Assembly (NCBI RefSeq): GCF_900177645.1
Contig: NZ_FXAO01000011.1
Location: forward strand, 1-64,000
DNA: 64,000 nt
Direction: 5' to 3'
From: Arenibacter troitsensis
Lineage (GTDB): Bacteria > Bacteroidota > Bacteroidia > Flavobacteriales > Flavobacteriaceae
Position 1 is the first letter of the stretch, and every line of letters starts with the position of its first letter. The notes under the pieces are model-generated. The model searched no databases. It had not been told where the DNA came from and saw only the letters and a program-made list of their open reading frames with translations. Below, in pieces: positions 58,201 through 64,000 of the stretch. The position numbers and the translations under genes were made by a program.

Positions 58201-58800
58201 ATGAAAAAATGGTTAATTCCAGTAATTATTCTTGCTGTTTTAGGAATAGGCCTGTACCAATGGGCCGTAGGTTTTAACAACACAGCTGTTAAACTCAAAG
58301 AAACCTCTACCCAGGCATGGGCCAATGTTGAAAGCGCCTACCAAAGACGGAACGATCTTATCGGTAACCTCGTTAAGACGGTACAAGGTGCTGCAGATTT
58401 TGAAAAAGGTACCCTTACCGCAGTGATAGAGGCCAGGGCCAAAGCTACTTCGGTAAGCATAGACCCCACCAATATTACCCCTGAGCAACTGGCAAAATTC
58501 AATGAGGTACAAGGCGGACTTAGCGGCGCCCTGAAAAGTCTTTTGGTAACCGTAGAGCGTTACCCCGACCTAAAGGCCAATCAAAATTTTCTAGAACTGC
58601 AGTCCCAATTGGAAGGCACCGAAAACAGAATAAACATAGAACGAAATCGTTTTAACGAAAGCGTCTTGCCCTATAACAATCACATAAAAACCTTTCCAAA
58701 TTCTGTATTGGCAGGTCTATTTAATTTTGATGAACTGGCGTACTTTAAATCGGAAGCCGGTGCGGAACAGGCTCCAGACGTGAATTTCGAATTCAACTAA
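58201..58800 (+). CDS. LemA-family protein
   Basis: A 199-residue membrane protein with a single N-terminal helix (residues 3-22). The LemA pattern is present: VKLKETSTQAWANVESAYQRRNDLIGNLV, TAVIEARAKATSV, LKSLLVTVERYPDLKANQNF, LEGTENRINIERNRFNESVLPYN. LemA is conserved beside TPM-domain proteins, as here. Function is not known; a membrane quality-control role has been proposed for related proteins. Confidence 0.95.
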   Translation: MKKWLIPVIILAVLGIGLYQWAVGFNNTAVKLKETSTQAWANVESAYQRRNDLIGNLVKTVQGAADFEKGTLTAVIEARAKATSVSIDPTNITPEQLAKFNEVQGGLSGALKSLLVTVERYPDLKANQNFLELQSQLEGTENRINIERNRFNESVLPYNNHIKTFPNSVLAGLFNFDELAYFKSEAGAEQAPDVNFEFN

Positions 58801-58806
58801 AACAAG

Positions 58807-59244
58807 ATGTCCAAAGTAGAAGATTTTTTAACGGCCAATGAGGAATTGGAAATAGTGAATGCTATTGTAGAGGCCGAAAAAAATACTTCCGGGGAAATAA
58901 GGGTACATATTGAACCTATGTCCAAGAAACCTCATTTTGAACGTGCCCAAGAGGTCTTCCACTATTTAAAAATGGACAATACCAAAGAAGAAAATGGGGT
59001 ATTGATCTACATTGCAGTACATGACAAGAAGTTTGTGATTTATGGCGATAAGGGCATTAACCGGGTAGTACCCGATAATTTTTGGGACAACACCAAAACG
59101 ATTCTAGAAAATCATTTTAAAAAAGGAGATTTTAAACAAGGTATCATAGAAGGTATACTCATGGCCGGCAAAGAATTGGAAACCCATTTTCCATGGCTAC
59201 ACAACAACACCAACGAATTAAGCAATGAAGTATCTAAAGGGTAG
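58807..59244 (+). CDS. TPM-domain protein without membrane segment
   Basis: A 145-residue protein made almost entirely of a TPM-type domain (about 10-125), with EEELEIVNAIVEAEKNTSGEIRVHIEP, ENGVLIYIAVHDKKFVIYGDKGIN and VVPDNFWDNTKTIL. It has no signal peptide, unlike its partner. It follows lemA after 6 nt and overlaps the second TPM gene by 20 nt. TPM domains occur in the thylakoid TLP18.3 protein and in YgcG-type proteins. Confidence 0.9.
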   Translation: MSKVEDFLTANEELEIVNAIVEAEKNTSGEIRVHIEPMSKKPHFERAQEVFHYLKMDNTKEENGVLIYIAVHDKKFVIYGDKGINRVVPDNFWDNTKTILENHFKKGDFKQGIIEGILMAGKELETHFPWLHNNTNELSNEVSKG

Positions 59245-60031
59245 TCTCTTATTCCTGGTATTATGCAGCTTCTCCATAACTGTTGCCCAATTTAAAATTC
59301 CCGAAAAGCCAAAACTTCAGGATCAAACCAGTGTTTATGACTATATAAATTTACTTTCTGCCGAACAAAAAAAAAGCCTGGAACAAAAATTGATCCGTTA
59401 TTCGGACAGTACCTCCACCCAGATCGTAACAGCCATTATCTCCTCCACCCAAGGGGAAAACATCAACTTTTTAGGTGCAAACTGGGGACATGCCTGGGGA
59501 ATAGGACAGGCCAAGGAGGATAACGGCATTTTAATTCTGCTGGCCAGGGACGACCGTAAGATTGCCATCAATACAGGTTATGGTATAGAACCACTGTTAA
59601 CGGACGCACTTTCCAAACGTATCATAGAAACCGTCATTATACCAGAATTCAAAAAGGGCAACTATTATGACGGACTCAACAAAGGAGCGGATGCCATTTT
59701 TAACGTACTCAATGGAGAATTCAAGGAAGAACGCAGTTTTGACCAAAGTCCTGGATTTCCATTTCAGACCTTACTTCCATTCATCATTTTTATAGTGATC
59801 CTCATTATACTTTCCAATAAGGGAAGAAGGGGTGGTGGTAAAGGTGGCAATCGTAAGGGCATGGACCTTTGGGATATTATTGTACTCAGCAATATGGGCC
59901 GGGGCGGCTACAGATCAGGATCTTCCGGCGGCGGTTTCGGAAGTGGCGGAGGCTTTGGAAGTGGTGGAGGCTTTGGAGGTGGTTTCGGTGGCGGCGGCTT
60001 TGGCGGTGGTGGTTCCTCTGGGAGTTGGTGA
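59225..60031 (+). CDS. TPM-domain membrane protein with Gly-rich tail (YgcG-like)
   Basis: A 268-residue exported protein: signal peptide (SFSITVAQ), TPM domain (about 30-165), one transmembrane helix (LLPFIIFIVILIILSN) and a tail of Gly/Phe/Ser repeats (GGGFGSGGGFGSGGGF) ending in SSGSW. The order lemA - TPM - TPM with a Gly-rich end is the usual flavobacterial arrangement. Its ATG overlaps the preceding gene by 20 nt. Function unknown. Confidence 0.92.
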   Translation: MKYLKGSLLFLVLCSFSITVAQFKIPEKPKLQDQTSVYDYINLLSAEQKKSLEQKLIRYSDSTSTQIVTAIISSTQGENINFLGANWGHAWGIGQAKEDNGILILLARDDRKIAINTGYGIEPLLTDALSKRIIETVIIPEFKKGNYYDGLNKGADAIFNVLNGEFKEERSFDQSPGFPFQTLLPFIIFIVILIILSNKGRRGGGKGGNRKGMDLWDIIVLSNMGRGGYRSGSSGGGFGSGGGFGSGGGFGGGFGGGGFGGGGSSGSW

Positions 60032-61019
60032 TGGTAATAATGTGGAAATCTACCAATGGTTTAATGCATCAATGTGTTAATTTGACAATTTGAAGATTTG
60101 ACAATTTGAACTACTACTGTACAACCTTCCAAACCTAAAACCCTTCAATCCTGAAACAAGAGACTAGAAAAAAGAAGGTCAATCAACATCCAGGAGAATG
60201 GAACAATGGGTTAATATAACAATGGTTCAATGTAGCAATTACTTAATTTGAAAATGAGTTAATTTGAAAATTTGGTAATAAGCGATCGCGAGTTCGATGT
60301 AAAAACTTAAAAATCAAAAGCCGTCAAATTGAGTGGTTTTTCATAGTGAAACGAAGAAAAACTGTATCGAAATTAGGCTTTTGATCGAAAATTCACTTGT
60401 CTTCGATACGATTTTCTACCAAAAATCACTCTGACTGACGTAAATTTTCCAATAGACAACTCACGTTAAGTTAATTTGGTGATTTGAAAATAAACCTTCA
60501 AACATTAAACCCTGTAAACCAGAAACCCTTCAAACCTGAAACAAGAGACTAGAAAAAAGAAAAAAGAAGGTCAATCAACATCCAGGATAATGGAACAATG
60601 GGTTAATATAACAATGGCTCAATGTAGCAATCGATCAATTTGGAAATCAGTTAATTTGAGAATTTGAAGATTTGAAACTACAACTGTATAACCGTCCAAA
60701 CCTATCAAACCAGAAACAAGAGATTAGAAAAAAGAAAATAGACGGTCAAGCAATATCCAAGAGACTGGAGCAATGGGCAAATTTGAAAATGTGAAGATTT
60801 GGAAAAAAAAAGTATAACCTTCCAAACCTCAAACCTATCAAACCAGAAACTAGAAACTAGAAACTAGAAACAAAAGACTGGAACAATTGGTTAATATAAC
60901 AATGGTTCAATGTAGCAATCGATCAATTTGGAAATCAGTGAATTTGAAGATTTGAACTACTACTGTACAACCTTCCAAACCTAAAACCCTTCAAACCAGA
61001 AAGTCTTCAAACAAAAGCA
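60032..61019. repeat. Non-coding repeat island of about four imperfect copies
   Basis: Between convergent genes lies about 990 bp without a credible gene. It is built of imperfect copies of a unit holding ACAAGAGACTAGAAAAAAG, GGTCAATCAACATCCAGGA, AATGGAACAATGGGTTAAT, ATAACAATGGTTCAATGTAG and GACAATTTGAAGATTTGAA, then ACTACTGTACAACCTTCC. The ACAAGAGACTAG-like block starts near 60156, 60541, 60716 and 60870. The first interval holds an inserted palindromic element. The island has no coding frame, and its text resembles a repeated extragenic sequence. Confidence 0.85.
60322..60440. repeat. Palindromic (MITE- or REP-like) element inside the repeat island
   Basis: A 119-bp imperfect palindrome. 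Outer arms are CGTCA (60322-60326) and TGACG (60436-60440); inner arms are AGTG/CACT and the perfect GTATCGAA (60364-60371) / TTCGATAC (60402-60409). It interrupts the first repeat interval (about 190 bp extra there) and could fold into a long hairpin. Confidence 0.7.
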
Positions 61020-63785
61020 TTAATTGTAATAACGCCTTCCCCTTGATCCCATATCGGGTTTTTTACCCCCAAACTGATCAAACTTATAGGTAAAGCTTGC
61101 CATAAAATACTGCTGCAGCACAGTACCTTGAAAATCCTGAATAAAATCTTCCCCTGTAGTCCTACGGGTATTTATATTCTGATCCAACAAATCATAGGCC
61201 AACACTTTAAGAGTTCCTTTATCTTCCAATATTTGAAGTCCCAGACTCATATTCCAAAAAAGGGCATCCTTTCTAAATCCTGGACCCACATTGCCGTTGT
61301 AACTATATTGAAGGTCATTGCCCCAAATTAAATTTTTGGGCCAGTAAGAGGTAACCCTAAGATTGGCATTTTGGGAAGTATATTCCACATCCTCTATGTT
61401 ATCCAGATTGTAGGTGGTATTGTTGAAAGATATGCCATAGCCTGGTTCAATTTCCAGTACCTCCTTATAATTATAGGTGGTAGACACATAAGGCGTTACA
61501 TCAAACCTTTTGGCCTTAAGTTCCACTCCATTGGTAAAACTAACCTGCCTACCGTAACTCAATCGTGGCCTTACATTAAATTTTAAGGTATAAAGGCTAT
61601 CCTTTTTGATCTGCTTGGAATAACCTACTCCACCGTATCCGCTGTAATTACCATCTATATTGGTATATCTTGTGGTCCTTAGAAAATTCTCATCGGTAGT
61701 TGATATGGCTGAAACCCTATCCTTTTGTATATCCAGCCCCGTATAGAAAAAGACCCCACTCCGTTCTTTCCAATTATAATTATTGTAGTTAAGATCTATT
61801 CCATGATTTACACTTGGCAATAAATTGGGGTTACCTATCACTACGTTCAAAGGATTGTTTACGTTGGGCACTGGCTGCAACTGAGTTACCGAAGGAAGAC
61901 TTAGTCGGGAGTCATAGCGCAAATAAATCCGACTATTTTTCCCCAAGGAATACCTTAATCTACTTCTTAGCAATAGGTTTTTGTATGATTTGGAAAAGGA
62001 TGTCCCTTGCAGGAAGTCCTGATTATCCAGCTCGGTCATTACATAAGAGGCGTTCACCCTTAGGTTTAACTTATCCCCGTTATGGCGCAAGCCCAAGAAA
62101 GGCGACTGTTGAATATTTACGAAGTTGAAATCCGAACTCAAAGCCTCGTTAAACTGGGTATACCTATTATCATCCACGTCATAGTCCATGACCTCCTTGG
62201 AATTGTCCCTGTGATCATTCTTAAATTCATAACCAATATCCAAGAACAGCTTGGTAGTCAAAGGCTGTCTATAACGGGCTTCCAGTTCATAGGAATTTCT
62301 TTTGTTATCGATATCGGATAGCTGATCCACGTTCTCTACACTGGGATCGTCCCCAAATACCTCCCTAACGGAATTGAGGTTGGAACTGCTTTGGTTTTCC
62401 GTATTGTCGTTGGAAAAGGTAAAAGTGATCAGTTTTCCAATCGTATCCAACTTTTTCATTACACTCAACCTATTGGAAAAATTTCTTTGAAATCCGTCAT
62501 TGACCGTGATACGATTGTTGCTGTTGATCAAATCTCCCTCCTCATCCGTAGAAAATGTATTATTCCTGTTCACAGAATTGGTCCTATTGACACTCATGGA
62601 GGGCTGTAGGCTAATGCGAAGGGTTTCATCCACATCATATTCAATATTGGCCGCCCCTCGATTGGAATTGGTAGACCCCTCAAAATTAGATTCGCTTTCC
62701 GTAAAATATCTGCTGTCCGGTAAAATGTTCTCCCGGGATGTTTTTTGGTCGTTGTAGGAATCACTGTATCCAAAAAAGTAATTGGCATCTATCTTGTACT
62801 CTCCCTTTTCCGCATTGGCATAGCTGGCACCCAAGTTGGAAGAGGTGGTAATACCATTTCCAAAGTTATTGATCAAGCCAGATTCCTGCGCACCGGAATA
62901 CCCTCCATTGGTATTCCCTACCATATCGTAAATCTCGTCATAGGAAAAACCGGAATTGTTAATATTATTGGAACTGGCAATAAAACTCAACCTTTTCTTA
63001 TTACTAAAATAATTGAGAAGTCCGTTGAGCTGATACCTTTCATCAGTACCATAGCCTGCCGCCATTCTTCCCATATATCCTTTATTCTTATCTTCCTTTA
63101 TGGTTAGGTTAATGGTTTTGGTTTCCCCTTCCCCTTCCTCTCCACTAAACTCCTGCTCTTTGGTCTTGGTGTCCGAAATCTGTATCTTACTTATGATATC
63201 CTTGGGCAAACTTTTGGTTGCTACCTTGGGGTCGTTACTAAAGAATACTTGGCCATTTACCAGAACCTGATCAACTTCCTTTCCGTTAACAGTAATCTTG
63301 CCATCACTATCCACTTCTACTCCGGGCAACTTTTTTAATACGTCCTCTACGTTAGCATCGGGCTTTGTCTTAAAGGAATCCGCATTAAATTCCAAGGTAT
63401 CCTTTTTAATGGTAATCGGCACCCTATCGCCCACGATCAGGACTCCCTCCAACTCTTGCGCCTGCTCCTCCAATTGTACTTTCCCCAAATCTACCTGAGA
63501 TTCCAGTTTCACCTTTATATAATGTGGTTTATACCCATTATAGGAGAAGAATACGTTTACCTCCTTAAGACTGGTATCCCCTTCCAGTTCAAATACTCCT
63601 TTTTGATCGGACACGGTGTATGATACCAAAGTACTGTCCTTTACAGATTCAGCATAAATGGTAGAGGCCTCCAACGGGGCCTGGGTAATGGCATCTACAA
63701 TCTTCCCGCTCAATACAAAATCTTGGGAAAAAGAAAGGCTAAAAAATAAAATGGAAAATAGAATAGAAAAGTGAAATTTCTTCAT
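61020..63785 (-). CDS. TonB-receptor-like outer-membrane beta-barrel protein
   Basis: A 921-residue outer-membrane protein. I start at ATG 63785 (MKKFHFSILFSIL...), which gives a direct signal peptide. A CarboxypepD-reg domain (LSGKIVDAITQAPLEASTIY) leads to a plug-like segment (VEDVLKKLPGVEVDSDGKIT, NGKEVDQVLVNGQVFFSNDP) and a barrel of the OMP_b-brl_3 type. There is no long TonB box, so energy coupling is uncertain. It probably belongs to peptide or export-type receptors; substrate unknown. It is convergent with the TPM operon across the repeat island. Confidence 0.88.
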   Translation of the reverse strand: MKKFHFSILFSILFFSLSFSQDFVLSGKIVDAITQAPLEASTIYAESVKDSTLVSYTVSDQKGVFELEGDTSLKEVNVFFSYNGYKPHYIKVKLESQVDLGKVQLEEQAQELEGVLIVGDRVPITIKKDTLEFNADSFKTKPDANVEDVLKKLPGVEVDSDGKITVNGKEVDQVLVNGQVFFSNDPKVATKSLPKDIISKIQISDTKTKEQEFSGEEGEGETKTINLTIKEDKNKGYMGRMAAGYGTDERYQLNGLLNYFSNKKRLSFIASSNNINNSGFSYDEIYDMVGNTNGGYSGAQESGLINNFGNGITTSSNLGASYANAEKGEYKIDANYFFGYSDSYNDQKTSRENILPDSRYFTESESNFEGSTNSNRGAANIEYDVDETLRISLQPSMSVNRTNSVNRNNTFSTDEEGDLINSNNRITVNDGFQRNFSNRLSVMKKLDTIGKLITFTFSNDNTENQSSSNLNSVREVFGDDPSVENVDQLSDIDNKRNSYELEARYRQPLTTKLFLDIGYEFKNDHRDNSKEVMDYDVDDNRYTQFNEALSSDFNFVNIQQSPFLGLRHNGDKLNLRVNASYVMTELDNQDFLQGTSFSKSYKNLLLRSRLRYSLGKNSRIYLRYDSRLSLPSVTQLQPVPNVNNPLNVVIGNPNLLPSVNHGIDLNYNNYNWKERSGVFFYTGLDIQKDRVSAISTTDENFLRTTRYTNIDGNYSGYGGVGYSKQIKKDSLYTLKFNVRPRLSYGRQVSFTNGVELKAKRFDVTPYVSTTYNYKEVLEIEPGYGISFNNTTYNLDNIEDVEYTSQNANLRVTSYWPKNLIWGNDLQYSYNGNVGPGFRKDALFWNMSLGLQILEDKGTLKVLAYDLLDQNINTRRTTGEDFIQDFQGTVLQQYFMASFTYKFDQFGGKKPDMGSRGRRYYN

Positions 63786-63917
63786 TTGGTAAAAATGTCT
63801 CGGATTCTTGGTAGTTTGGTAAGCCCCCAAAAATAACCCTTGACCTTCTACGACCCAAATGGTTAACAGAACTTTAAGACCTCATATTAGTAAATACCCC
63901 AATACAAGCAAAGTTTC

Positions 63918-64000
63918 CTATTTCTTCCTCATAAATACGGTTACCGGCACCCCTGTAAAATCAAAATTCTCCCTTAATTTATTCTCCAGAAAACGCTTAT
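63918..64000 (-). CDS. der: GTPase Der, C-terminal end (cut by window edge)
   Basis: The minus strand at the right edge reads KRFLENKLRENFDFTGVPVT and then VFMRKK before a TAG. This is the end of the KH-like domain of Der/EngA, the double-GTPase ribosome assembly factor (typical end RxLENxLRExFDFxGxPI). Only about 27 codons are inside the window. Confidence 0.85.
   Translation of the reverse strand, partial: KRFLENKLRENFDFTGVPVTVFMRKK

Noticed and set aside
60032-61019. CRISPR array
   Set aside because: The repeated phrases are imperfect, of unequal spacing and without constant spacers, and there is no cas gene in the window.

Overview
The window is a chromosomal segment from a member of the Bacteroidota, most likely a marine Flavobacteriaceae bacterium. 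Four things point there: the 5' end of the 16S rRNA gene at the left edge, Bacteroidota-type promoters (TTG or TTTG, about 20 nt, then TAnnTTTG), a SusC/SusD glycan-uptake pair, and lineage-typical families (Porin_10-like porin, GSCFA, DUF5522, DUF4136, DUF4230, DUF5107). A genus cannot be assigned by reading alone. No transposase, phage gene, CRISPR array or tRNA gene was seen.

Layout. 1-540: start of an rRNA operon on the minus strand with its promoter. 0.5-11.5 kb: housekeeping and envelope genes (porin, rnhB, a large lipoprotein, an OmpA-family protein, lipB, a yqaE-like gene, lysS). 11.7-30.7 kb: a polysaccharide-utilisation-type locus. susC, susD and a VCBS/ASPIC lipoprotein gene run leftward with an AraC regulator gene beside them. 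A sugar MFS porter, an SGNH hydrolase, a GH2 glycosidase and a DUF5107-TPR protein run rightward. The locus ends in a GH2 gene collapsed by a large internal deletion. 30.8-37.3 kb: a tight four-gene operon for exported proteins (PSD1/cytochrome c protein, DUF1501 protein, TIM-barrel epimerase-like protein, DUF2231-cytochrome-LRR fusion). 37.4-44.7 kb: a PKD lipoprotein, a DASS transporter, a remnant of a histidine-kinase-like gene, a zinc metalloprotease, two tandem paralogous small membrane proteins and a Spy-like protein. 44.7-48.1 kb: a minus-strand operon (HExxH membrane protein, ACC-deaminase-like enzyme, glucosaminidase, hemL). 48.3-52.4 kb: DUF5522, DUF4136, aromatic amino acid hydroxylase and a CE15-like esterase. 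52.5-56.8 kb: minus-strand alaS, GSCFA, DUF4230. 56.9-60.0 kb: M23 peptidase, MerR regulator, LemA and two TPM proteins. 60.0-61.0 kb: a non-coding repeat island with an embedded palindromic element. 61.0-64.0 kb: a TonB-receptor-like barrel and the 3' end of der.

How the parts work together (inference). SusC/D would bind and import an oligosaccharide across the outer membrane. The SGNH enzyme and the lipoprotein GH2 would trim it outside the cytoplasm, the MFS porter would import the product, and the cytosolic DUF5107-TPR protein would act inside, under AraC control. The neighbouring PSD1/DUF1501/TIM/cytochrome operon looks like exported sugar oxidation or epimerisation coupled to c-type haem. 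The glycan substrate cannot be named from sequence alone.
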